Shown here: in pieces, positions 36,270-47,300 of the stretch
Layout of the letters: each line of letters opens with the position of its first letter
How positions within the stretch are numbered: position 1 is the first letter of the stretch
DNA from: Candidatus Albibeggiatoa sp. nov. NOAA
GTDB lineage: Bacteria > Pseudomonadota > Gammaproteobacteria > Beggiatoales > Beggiatoaceae
Assembly (NCBI GenBank): GCA_025800385.1
Contig: JAOXRS010000024.1
Coordinates: 1 to 64,000 of the forward strand
Reading direction: 5' to 3'
Length of the DNA stretch: 64,000 nucleotides
Position numbers and translations under genes: made by a program
Notes under the pieces: generated by a model
What the model was told of the DNA's origin: nothing
The model's input: only the letters and a program-made list of their open reading frames with translations
Databases searched by the model: none

Positions 36270-37283
36270 TTATTTTTCCATCTCAAGGCAAAGGTTTAGC
36301 AACTTATCCCATAAAAAACCAATTCTCTTAGGTGAGTAAGATTGTGCAATATGGTGTTGAGCCGCTTCTATATTTTTTGCTACCTGAGTCGGATTTTGTA
36401 GTGCCCAGTAAATACCATCTGATAACTTTTCATTCACCCAAGCCCATTGAGCAAATGGTTTATAAGCAGGTAATGGATGCGCCACAACAAAACGCCCTGC
36501 CCATAGGGGTTCTACCATACGATTGGAGCTTTTTACCTTGGTTCTATCATTCAATAAGCTTGGAATGACAATAATATCAGATTGTTGTATTGCCTGTTGT
36601 GTTGTCTTAATTGACCAAGATGCAAATTGAAATGGAATAGATAGCTTGTTTAATTGATTATAAATGGATTCTAATTGAGCACTTTTTGCTGTAACAATAG
36701 ATAGCTTTATCGATATATTTTGGTTGAGTTTGCTTAATTCTGGCAAAATAGATTCTAAACTCTGCAAATTAGTATTACTACCAAACCATAGTAAATTTAA
36801 TTGATTACCTACAGGTTGGAAATGAGCAGGTTTATATTCACCTTCGTAGGGATCAGGGATAACAGCTGCTTGCCTTTTGGTGTGTTGTTGTACAATTCTG
36901 GACATGGCCTCAGTGTTGGCTGTTACAATATCTGCCATATAAATCATATTTTTATAATGAGTATATAATTCTGGTGTTTCAAAGTGATTATCACAAATAT
37001 CAAACACAATCCTTGCGTTCATCTTTTTTGCGAGTATGGCAACTTGTTGATTGAAAACTGGATTAAAGCTTTTAGAAAAAACAATAATATCTTGTTGGGC
37101 AATTAAAGGTGTTATTTTCTTCAAACTTGGGTTGTCATCTAAACTGACAAATGTTTGCTTATACTGCTTAGTTTCTAAATATTTAGCTGGAATCAGTACC
37201 CTATATCTCGTACTGGCCATATCAGCAGTAAAAGTATTATTTTGTTTTTTTATTGGTTTTGGTGTAATCCACAGAATATTCAT
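36270..37283 (-). CDS. Glycosyltransferase-like protein (GT-B fold)
   Basis: A 337-residue protein with the two-Rossmann-domain pattern of GT-B glycosyltransferases. The N-terminal domain has MNILWITPKP, ASTRYRVLIPAKYL and DIVTANTEAMSRIV...AAVIPDPYE. The C-terminal half has LNLLWFGSNTNLQSLE, QQAIQQSDIIVIPSL and SSNRMVEPLWAGRFVVAHPLPAYKPF, where the E-P-L/W-A-G block occupies the donor-site position. There is no signal peptide. It is an orphan with no polysaccharide cluster around it; donor and acceptor are unknown. Confidence 0.7.
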   Translation of the reverse strand: MNILWITPKPIKKQNNTFTADMASTRYRVLIPAKYLETKQYKQTFVSLDDNPSLKKITPLIAQQDIIVFSKSFNPVFNQQVAILAKKMNARIVFDICDNHFETPELYTHYKNMIYMADIVTANTEAMSRIVQQHTKRQAAVIPDPYEGEYKPAHFQPVGNQLNLLWFGSNTNLQSLESILPELSKLNQNISIKLSIVTAKSAQLESIYNQLNKLSIPFQFASWSIKTTQQAIQQSDIIVIPSLLNDRTKVKSSNRMVEPLWAGRFVVAHPLPAYKPFAQWAWVNEKLSDGIYWALQNPTQVAKNIEAAQHHIAQSYSPKRIGFLWDKLLNLCLEMEK

Positions 37284-37397
37284 AAAAATTTTAAGAGATT
37301 ATTTTTAGTAAATGAGTTTTTATATGTTGAGAAAGTCTCAGCCACTGTCTTATCAGAAATAGCAAACCTACGGTATAATCAGATTTTATAATGTTGG

Positions 37398-39521
37398 ATG
37401 CTGCTGAGTATGCACAGCCTTTATGATACGCTTACTGCTGAACAAATTAATACCAAACTTGATACCATTCTCAGTTTAGTTTTATTCCAATCCCGCGATC
37501 TTAAAACCATTTCATTACAATTGGCTGCATGTTCTCGTGCACAACAAGATTGGGTGGTTGAGTCAACAAAGTTATTAGCACAACATAACTTAGAAGTTGC
37601 TTATCAATTTAGCCAACATGTTCCCACTGCTTTGCAACTTATGAATATGGAAGGTGCGGAGTTATGGTTACAAGATACGCTATTATTATATGATAGCCAA
37701 GGTTTACATGTTGCGGTTCAACATATACAAGAAGTTAAGCCATTTGCAACAGAATATCAACAAAACTTAAATGCAGTAAAGCTACAAGACATTCATGGCA
37801 TTTTACATTACTTTGTTACAGGTCTAAATGGTCGACAGCTTGATATTACAGCGGGTAATGAGATTTTTACCGATACGCAAACGATTTTTCTACCCGCACA
37901 ATTAAATTATTTTTCTCATATTCAAGACAATACCCAGTTATACAAAGCCATGCTTAGCCATTTATGGGCACAAACATGGTTCGGTACGTGGCAGCTCAAT
38001 ATCAAAACTGCCTGCCAGCAATTCAACTGGTGTGACAAAGTCATACGTCTGTTTCATGTGTTGGAACGGTTACGTTTAGATGCTTGCTTAGATCGAGAGT
38101 TACCGGGGCTTGCACGACAAATGCGGACATTACTTGCAGTTGCTCAACAACCTGAAATTCCTAAAGGCTGGGAATATATTGCACATGAACTATCACAACC
38201 TGATGCCAGTGTTGAAACCAGCTATGAGCTGCTGGATACTGTTTATACATGGGCTATTCCTGACCCTGTGTGCTATCAAGGTGTGTTGCGGCCTGATATT
38301 GTGGAGCAAGTAAAAAATCAACGCCGCAGTCAAGATAAACATCACTTCCAGCAAGCACTTAATCAGCTATTACAACAGCACAAAAAAACAGATAGCCAAA
38401 TAGGGGACAATGATAAGCCTCAATTTAGCGTGCAAGAAAGTGATGTGTATGATGCCCAATCAAAACACAGCCCGATCTTAACTTTAGATGGTCAGCCCAT
38501 GCCTGTCGATGAAGAGACAAAAAAAGTGATGCTATCGATTATTCAAGATGAAGGTGGCATCCCTCAAGAATATTTAATACCTGCAGGCAATACAGGTAAT
38601 GAGTTCAGCGGTAAAGTGGAAATTAGCGAAGTAGAACTAAAAACGGTACATTTTATTTATCCAGAATGGGATTATTTGCGCCAAACTTATCGACAAAATT
38701 GGTGCTATGTTGAAGAAGTTGAACCACAGCTTAGTGATGAGCAGTTTGTTTATGATACTTTGCAAGAACACCATGGTTTATTGAAAACGCTGCGGCGCAA
38801 TTTTGAAGCCTTACGTGGTGGCCGACATTGGTCAAAACGTCAAGTTGATGGTGAAGAAGTTGATATTGATGCTTTAGTGCAAGCGCAGGTTGATTTAGTA
38901 ACTGGGCAAGAAATGCCAGAGCAACTGTTCCTGAAGTTACGTCGTTTAGAACGGGATATTGCTGTGATGTTTATGGTGGATATGAGTGGCTCAACAAAAG
39001 GCTGGGTCAATTTAGCAGAACGACAAAGTCTGATTTTGCTCAGTGAAGTGTTGGAAAAACTGGGGGATCGTTATGCTATTTATGGTTTTTCAGGTATGAC
39101 ACGCAAACGTTGCTCTATTTATCCAATTAAGCGTTTTGAAGAGCATTATAATCATACAATAAAACAGCGCATTAGCGGCATAAAACCTCAAGAATATACG
39201 CGTATGGGCGTAACAATTCGGCATTTAACCCATTTGCTATCTCAAGTCGATTCACAAATTAAGTTACTGATTACATTATCCGACGGTCGACCTGACGATG
39301 AAGGCGATAATTATCGAGGGTTATATGGCATTGAGGATACGCGGCAGGCATTGTTAGAAGCACAATATGAAGGCATTTACCCGTTTTGCATCACGATTGA
39401 TACCGAAGCAAAAACCTACTTACCCCGCATGTATGGCAATGCAAATTATGTCGTGATTGATAAAGTAGAGCAGTTACCATTTAAAGTGGCAGATATTTAT
39501 CGCCGTTTGACTAAGTCGTGA
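37398..39521 (+). CDS. NorD/CbbO-type VWA domain protein
   Basis: A 707-residue cytoplasmic protein. The N-terminal 380 residues are mostly helical, and a linker carries YPEWDYLRQTYRQNWCYVEE. The C-terminal von Willebrand A domain (about 520-700) has an intact MIDAS: DMSGST near 531, a central Thr, and LSDGRPDD. This layout is that of NorD and CbbO, which act with a MoxR-type AAA+ ATPase (NorQ/CbbQ) to insert or remodel metal centres and to activate RubisCO. No such ATPase is adjacent here. ATG 37410 is an alternative start. Distinguishing NorD from CbbO needs a tree. Confidence 0.75.
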   Translation: MLLSMHSLYDTLTAEQINTKLDTILSLVLFQSRDLKTISLQLAACSRAQQDWVVESTKLLAQHNLEVAYQFSQHVPTALQLMNMEGAELWLQDTLLLYDSQGLHVAVQHIQEVKPFATEYQQNLNAVKLQDIHGILHYFVTGLNGRQLDITAGNEIFTDTQTIFLPAQLNYFSHIQDNTQLYKAMLSHLWAQTWFGTWQLNIKTACQQFNWCDKVIRLFHVLERLRLDACLDRELPGLARQMRTLLAVAQQPEIPKGWEYIAHELSQPDASVETSYELLDTVYTWAIPDPVCYQGVLRPDIVEQVKNQRRSQDKHHFQQALNQLLQQHKKTDSQIGDNDKPQFSVQESDVYDAQSKHSPILTLDGQPMPVDEETKKVMLSIIQDEGGIPQEYLIPAGNTGNEFSGKVEISEVELKTVHFIYPEWDYLRQTYRQNWCYVEEVEPQLSDEQFVYDTLQEHHGLLKTLRRNFEALRGGRHWSKRQVDGEEVDIDALVQAQVDLVTGQEMPEQLFLKLRRLERDIAVMFMVDMSGSTKGWVNLAERQSLILLSEVLEKLGDRYAIYGFSGMTRKRCSIYPIKRFEEHYNHTIKQRISGIKPQEYTRMGVTIRHLTHLLSQVDSQIKLLITLSDGRPDDEGDNYRGLYGIEDTRQALLEAQYEGIYPFCITIDTEAKTYLPRMYGNANYVVIDKVEQLPFKVADIYRRLTKS

Positions 39522-39736
39522 TTTGAAAAGTCGTGCTTGCCAAACAGTATTTTTTATCAAAACACTCAAATTACAATTAATTTTAACAGGCCACCTTAAA
39601 AAATAGTAAACTACAGCCAAACATGATTGGCAATTTCAAAAAGTATTCACTTTGCTCCCAAATGGATTTGAGAGTGGGATAAAGTTAGCAATCGGTAGTT
39701 AAAACCCGAATATTATTTAATGAGGACAAGATTGAT

Positions 39737-41173
39737 ATGACATGGGAAACAGTCATTGGTTTAGAAATTCATGCACAATTAGCCACTAAAAGTAAAATTT
39801 TCTCAGGTGCATCCACAGCTTACGGCGCATCACCAAATACACAAGCATGTGCAGTTGATTTAGGTTTACCGGGGGTTTTACCTGTTTTAAATAAAGATGC
39901 AGTTTATATGGCAGCGAAATTGGGCTTAGCGATTGGTGCAAAAGTCGCAGAACGTTCGGTTTTCGCGCGTAAAAACTATTTTTATCCTGATTTACCTAAA
40001 GGCTATCAAATCAGTCAGTATGAATTACCGATTGTTGAACAGGGTCAAATTCAAATCGAATTAGATGACGAAGAAAAAACCATTGGTATTACCCGTGCGC
40101 ATTTAGAAGAAGATGCAGGCAAATCCTTGCATGAAGATTTCCAAGGCTTAAGTGGTATCGATCTAAACCGTGCAGGCACACCATTGATTGAAATCGTATC
40201 AGAACCAGATATGCGTTCAGCTAAAGAAGCGGTTGCGTATATGAAGAAAATTCACTCGTTAGTACGTTATTTAGAAATTTGTGACGGCAATATGCAAGAA
40301 GGGTCTTTCCGTTGTGATGCTAACGTTTCAGTGCGTCGTAAAGGAGCTGAAAAGTTTGGTACACGCGCCGAGCTGAAAAACTTAAACTCATTCCGTTTTG
40401 TGGAACGTGCGATTAATTACGAAGTTGAACGTCAGATCGATATTTTAGAAGCAGGCGGCGAAGTGATTCAAGAAACCCGTTTATATGATTCGGAGAAAAA
40501 TGAAACCCGCTCTATGCGTTCTAAAGAGGAAGCGAACGATTACCGTTATTTCCCTGACCCTGATTTATTGCCTGTAGTGATTGAGTCAGAATTTTTGGAA
40601 CAAGTGAAAGCTACTTTACCTGAATTACCCGATGCGAAAAAACACCGTTTTATGCAAGATTACAGCATTTCTTTATACGATGCCGTTGCATTAACTGCGA
40701 ATCGTGAGTTAGCAGATTATTTTGAAGATGTGGTAAAAACTTCAGGTAGCGAGTCAAAATTATGCGCAAACTGGGTTATCGGTGATTTATCAGGCTTCTT
40801 AAATAAGAATAACTTAGATATTTCAGAGTCACCTGTCAGCAGTGAACAATTAGCAGGTATGTTGGCGCGTATTTCTGATAAAACTATTTCGGGAAAAATT
40901 GCTAAACAAGTATTTGAAGGCATGTGGAACGGTGAAGGTACAGCCGATGAAATCATTGACAAGAAAGGCCTGAAGCAAGTCACAGATACAGGTTTGATTG
41001 AAAAATTGGTCAACGATGCAGTTGATAACAATCCACAACAAGTGGAGCAATACAAAGCGGGTAAAGATAAATTATTTGGTTTCTTTGTAGGCCAAGTGAT
41101 GAAAGCCTCTAAAGGCAAAGCTAACCCTGCACAAGTCAATGAATTATTGAAGAAAAAACTGGCTGATAGCTAA
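39737..41173 (+). CDS. gatB: Asp-tRNA(Asn)/Glu-tRNA(Gln) amidotransferase subunit B
   Basis: A 478-residue subunit of the GatCAB amidotransferase, which converts mischarged Glu-tRNA-Gln or Asp-tRNA-Asn. It has the catalytic cradle domain ([88 protein letters not shown]) and the C-terminal helical and YqeY-like tail that binds tRNA (about 330-478). gatC and gatA are not beside it, so the complex is encoded at split loci. Confidence 0.96.
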   Translation: MTWETVIGLEIHAQLATKSKIFSGASTAYGASPNTQACAVDLGLPGVLPVLNKDAVYMAAKLGLAIGAKVAERSVFARKNYFYPDLPKGYQISQYELPIVEQGQIQIELDDEEKTIGITRAHLEEDAGKSLHEDFQGLSGIDLNRAGTPLIEIVSEPDMRSAKEAVAYMKKIHSLVRYLEICDGNMQEGSFRCDANVSVRRKGAEKFGTRAELKNLNSFRFVERAINYEVERQIDILEAGGEVIQETRLYDSEKNETRSMRSKEEANDYRYFPDPDLLPVVIESEFLEQVKATLPELPDAKKHRFMQDYSISLYDAVALTANRELADYFEDVVKTSGSESKLCANWVIGDLSGFLNKNNLDISESPVSSEQLAGMLARISDKTISGKIAKQVFEGMWNGEGTADEIIDKKGLKQVTDTGLIEKLVNDAVDNNPQQVEQYKAGKDKLFGFFVGQVMKASKGKANPAQVNELLKKKLADS

Positions 41174-41264
41174 GAAATATATGGCTGCGTACTTACCCTG
41201 CGTAGCCACATTTCTGATCTGAGATACTTCCAAAACCTGTATATTCAAGTAAAAATATCTCCTC

Positions 41265-41304
41265 AAAAAAGCCATCTACCCTTTACAGAATAGATAGCTT
41301 TTAA
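41265..41304. terminator. Bidirectional terminator between gatB and the giant exoprotein
   Basis: A 10-bp stem with one wobble (41269-41278 and 41291-41300). It is flanked on the minus-strand exit by a T6 run (complement of 41265-41270) and on the plus-strand exit by TTTTAAATAA, so it can serve both convergent genes. Confidence 0.8.
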
Positions 41305-41327
41305 ATAATATTAAGAATCGTTTAAAA

Positions 41328-44300
41328 CTATTCCATACGGAATAACACTTGCGCATCACCATTTGGATAAGTTAAGCGATAATCTAATAATCCATCTAAA
41401 TTAGCATCCTCAATTTCTTGAATTTGAATGCTGTCACTGACTTCAGCAACGGATTGATAGATGTTATAACCAAGCAAACCGTTATACTCAATTTGCCCTT
41501 GTGCATTTTTTGCAACCACGCGACCATCCATATAAATCGCCACATTATTGGTTAATGTTGATAACGCTGCATTATCTACTGGTGCAGGATAAATCGCTTG
41601 CTGTCTGAGCACATTATCACGGTCAGTATAAGTCAATAACATTTCAGTGAGATTCGGTAAGTAAGCCGAGTTCACGTATTGAATCCCAACTTCTCCTTCA
41701 CTGACTGCTGGAGATAATAAGCTAGCACGCGCACTTAAATACTCTGTATCTGTCGCTTCAATGCGTATATTACCTGAAGCATCCATCACCGCTTGTCCTA
41801 AGCCCAATGTAGTCAACGCTGATAAGAATTGCTCTGGTGCATACACAACAGGTACAGCAACAACGTGTCGACCTGTATGGGTAATAAAGGCTACTTCTGC
41901 ATTATGCTCAACATGCAAACCTACGTAAGGCTTATTATCCCGCAACTGATTAGGTAAAGCCTGACTGAGTTGAACAGGCAATAATGGATAAACAAAGGTG
42001 TCTATTTGTAATACCAACATACCGTAAGTCGTATCTTGCTGCATGGCCACACCATATTCGATGAATTCTTGCAGACCATTGATGCTACCTAAGATGCCGT
42101 TAATAGATGGGTTGGTAATCACATCAGTTAACAGATTAATAGCAAAGACGTTGAAGAATGTTTGTGCTGTTTCTGGCGGCATAATACGTCCTGTCAACCG
42201 TCCAAGATTCAAGGCAGGAATAGTAGTGTTATCTGTGAATTGAACATTGTCGCCCAAGATTACATCATCTGCGACAACTGAGCCGCGCCCAATAATCACA
42301 TTATCCAATCTTGTACCTGATTCAATCGTGATATTTTTCAGTACTGCTGGCTGCTTAGGATGACCTACTACACTACCTCGAATTGTGCCGCCTGTAATGG
42401 TTGTCCCTGCAGTTAACACCACTTCTTCAAGTACACCTTCACTTTCAATGTCACCTGCTAATGTCGAATTGCTAATTGAACCATCCACATTAACAAAGGT
42501 TGATTTGCCAACCTCGCCAATTGTGCCAGCTTGATTACTGACTTGACCGTTGACCAGCGTATTACCTGTATCGCTATTTACAACAGGCTCTGTCCGTTCT
42601 TTATCATCATCGGTAATAGTTACTGTCACAGAACTTGGCGAAAGGGTTTGTGTAGAACCATCCGTTGCAAATAAACCCACAGTAAAGGTCTCATTTTGCT
42701 CAACATCATTGTCATTGATGATTGGAATTGTAATATTTTGACTACGAAGATCGCCCGCTTGCCAGCTTAATTGGCCACTGGTTTTGGTGTAATCCTGACC
42801 AGACTCTGCTGTGCCTTCAGAGTTTGTACGATAACCAATACTAGCCGCATCCAAACCACCTGCACGCGCCACGGTCAATATCACCTCACGTGCATCTTCT
42901 TTGACTCGATAACTATCGGTTTCAAATTGAACTTGATTGCTGTCATTATCAACAATGGTGATCGTCGCAATGGATTGTTCACCAACTACATTACCTGTAT
43001 CAGTATTGGCTAATTCAAGTGTAAACGTTCGATTGCCATCTGCAGTTGCATTGTCAATCAAATCAATCACCAATTCACGAGAACGAGTGGCATCATCGAC
43101 CCAGCGTAATTGTTGGTTAATGGGTACATAGTCACGACCAGATACTGCACTACCATTTTGACTGGTGACTTGTACGGTAATAATGCCAGCAGTTTCAGGG
43201 GTACGTACAACGTTGATGGTGAGTCGTCCAGCATCCTCGCTTATTGCATATTCCGCTTGCTCAAATTCTACTGCACCTAATGCAGGTTCTGGTGGTGTAA
43301 TCGGAATGTTAGGATCAACAGGTGGGGTGATGTCATCTGTCGTCGGCGTTGCTGTTGCGTCTAAAATTTGTAATGTCGCTGCAGCATTTGCCCCTAACAA
43401 TGTACCAACAGGATTAAGCAATTGTAAATTAACTGTTTCGGTTTCTTCTGTCAGTGCATCCCGTTCCAATTTAACATTAGCAGTTTTCACTGCATTTTCG
43501 CCAGCTGCCCATGTCAAAGTGCTAAAGAAGGTATTAAACACATAATCCGTTGTCGGGGTTGCTGTGCCATCTAGTAGTGTAAGAGTTATTTGCGCTTCCG
43601 TGTCGGTTGCACCTGTACGCTCTATTGTAATACTGGTAAGATCACCTTCTGCACCTTCAAATAAGGCACTGGTAAAATTAATTTCTCCAGAGACAGGCGT
43701 TTGCTTAATAGTTAGAGTCGATGCTGTTTTTGAACCCAGTGCAACGACATCGGCTGGCTGTGGATTAGTAATAATTGCATTTAAGGTTGATTCACCTACG
43801 GGTACTGCACCAATTGGGATTTCAATTAACTTGGTATCAATTTCATTATCCGCCCAATTTAATGTACCTTGAGTCAAAATATTCTCACCAACAGTCACCA
43901 CAAAATCAGTTTGTATTGCGCCAGAGAACGAAATACTACGCGCCACGGCAAACCGTAACACTTGATCTTTATCACTGGCAGTGACATTGGTTCTGACGAA
44001 ATTCACATTAGCTGGTAAGAAAGTATCTCCAATTTGTAATTCAGCCGTGTCCAGTACGGTATTGGTTTGATTCAATAATTGTAAATTCACCGTTTCAACC
44101 GCTTCAGTAATAGGATCGGTCGCAATTGTAATATCAAAAGTTTTAGGCTCTACATCGCCATCTGCCCATGATAATAAGCCTGTGACCGCACCATGATAAT
44201 CATTTGGATAAACCGCAGTACCATTGCCCACTAAATAAGTGATATTCATTGCACCATTTGAACCTTCCACCCGATTGACGGTGATGGTTGCAATACCATC

Positions 44301-47300
44301 CTGCTCAGTTATGGCATATACGTCTTGAGCAAACTGTGGTGAACCAGTATTAGCAAACGTTGCTGTACATATTTTGTCACTGTTCATGGTGAGCGTGGTT
44401 TGGCCATTACTACAATCACCTGTCCAACCGACAAAGCTATGACCAAATTCAGACGTAGCAATCAGTTGAATCGTATCACCTTGAATATAAGATGCGGTGC
44501 AAGTACCTTCTTGGCAATCAATACCGCTTGGGCTGCTGGTGATGCTGCCGTTACCGATTACTTGTAAACTTAAAGTATAAGAAGGAGTAAAAGACACACT
44601 ACACGTTTTATCTGCATCCAATACAACTTGGCCTTCTGGACATTCTGCGCCCCAGTTTGCAACATAACCTGCATCAGGTGTTGAAATGAGCTGGATTACA
44701 CCATCAGGATAGTTTTGAGTACAAGGACTATTACCCGCATTACAAGAAAGTGTATCAGCATAACTGATTGAGCCACCTGTGCTTGTGACAGAGGTTGTTA
44801 GTGAAAATAGCGCAGAAAAGCTGGCTGTACACGTGCGATTTTGTGACATTGCCACTTCAATACTGGTTTCAGTTGAGTTTAAGCCATCAACACATGACCA
44901 ACCTGTGAATTGAGTTTTATCAGTATCTGCTGTGGCTGTAAGCGTGGTTGATAAGTCTGCGGTGTAGCTAGTGCGACATGCCGAGCCACAATTAATCAAC
45001 CCATCATTACTGGTAATTGTGCCCAGACCTTTACCCGATTTTTGTGTAATCAATTGATATGCTGGCAGTCTTTCAAAAGTCAGCCGACATGTTTTTCTAC
45101 CATCCATTAAGACTGAGCCACTTGTCGAGCAATCACCTGACCATGATTTTAATCGATATCCAGGATCAGGCTCTGCTGTATGTGTCACTGTTAAATATTC
45201 ACGATAAGCAAAGCAGTTAGCTTTTTCTGGTGAACATTTGAGACCTGTTTGGTCGCTGCTAAAATCACCTTTTCCTGTGATTTCTATTTGCAAATTATGA
45301 TAAGTTGTTTGAGGTGGTGGACTGGGATCATCGGGTTCAGTGACGGTTTTAGTAAACTTAGCTGTACACGATATATTGTTTGATGGCATGGTAAATGAAC
45401 TGCCGCATTCATTATCACCTGCCCAGCCACTGAATGTAGATTTAGAATTAGCCGTCGCTGTTAGACTAACACTATCCCCCGGTTCATAGGTGCCATAGCC
45501 ACTGGTTGTGCCATCACCTGAACCTGATTTTGAAATGGAAACGGTATAGCTTAATACACTGGTTGTTGCGTCTAATTTAGTAGTATTACTTAAATTGCTG
45601 CTAGAATCTTCTGCGGCCAAATAAATATCATAAGCCGTTTCCGAACTTAAGCCTGAAATCGTTTCGCTGATGCTAGTACTAGCGTTTGCTGCAAAATTAC
45701 CACTGGCTTCTGGTGTGCCGCCACCACTTGCTTGCCCATTTTTCACTTCTGTTGCAGTTGGTGCAGTAGCTCCATCTAAAACAACGACATAATAAATAGT
45801 ACTGCTTTCATCAACTTCGACTGTTACATCAACCGATGAACTGGTTATATTACTGCTTGAAGATGAAGAAAAGGTTGGAGCCGTTGTATCAGGTACTGTG
45901 ACTGCTGTTAATGATGATACATCGCTTAGATTCGGTGTAGACTCATCGTCTTCTGCATATAAGTAAATATCATAATTTGTATTGTAATCTAAACCAGAGA
46001 CTGTAACAGCTTGGTTTGTACTGGCTGCAGTCACGTTGATTGAGCCACTTTTAAGAGCTGCACTGTCCGTTTTATCATTGCCTGCTTTGATTTGGGCTTG
46101 GCTTGGCTCGTTGTCTGAACCATCAGCCACAACAATGTAGTAAACTACCCCAATTTCATCAAGCCGCACAGTAATATCAAAAGAACTACCTGTTTCATTT
46201 CCAATAGTTGAAGTTGGGGAAGTGTCTTCAAACACGGGGGCAACTGTATCTGCTATTGTTGTTAGCCCATCATCTCCAATATCGGTTTTATTTGGTATAG
46301 CATCCTCAGCATAAAAATAAATATCGTAACTTGTTTCTGAGCTTAAGCCTGTAATGGTTTCTGTCACGCTCTCAGAAGTATCTGTAATACTAACCGTACC
46401 ACTTGCAATTGCAGCACTGCCACTCGAATTTTGACCTGCAGCAATTTGGGATTCGGTAGGTTTACCACTACCATCTGTAACCACAACATAATAGACTGTA
46501 CCTAGTTCATCGAGTCCAAACTCTAAATCAAAAAAGGTTGCACCTATCCCACTGATGTTAGTTGTAGTAATCGTTGGTGCAGTGGTATCTGTTGTGGTGT
46601 GATTTAAGTCTTTAACACTGCTAACATTACCAGAGTCATCTTTTGCAACTAAATAAACCGTATAGGAAGCAGGAGCAGTTAAACCTGTGATAGACGCGAT
46701 TTCTGTTGCTGTATTGATGGTTGAAATAGCAAGGCTGCCCCTAAGACTTGAATCAACAGTTGTGCCTCCGCTATCTTTACCTGCTTCAACTTGGCTCGCA
46801 CTGGGTGCACCACCATCAGATTCATCTAAAATGACATAATAAACAGTGCCTACCTCATTTATTTGTGCAATAATTTTAAGTTCATCATCAGCACTCCCAT
46901 TGGTAGTTTTAGTTTCTGTATTGTCAAATTCGGGAGCAGTAGAATCAGCATTTAACTCATGCGCACCAATATCACACTTACTATCCGCGCCTTTAGGTCG
47001 TGAAGTCCCTAAGTAGTCCACATTAAATGGCGATGTACCACAATCATTTGTACCATTATCAATTGCATCAAGTGCAGGATTTGAAGCATCATTTTTTAAT
47101 GTAGGAGCAGTGTCAAATATATCAGATGCAGAAGCTGTATCATCGTCACCTGTTCCATCAGATGGACAACCTGTTGTATTTCCTATTAAGTTATACCCAA
47201 GAGATGTTAAAGTACCTACGTTCTTATTACAATCTTCTTTACCTGATAAACCTGAGTTATTAATAATAATAGAGCTTTTAATTGTGACTGTTCCAGTTGA

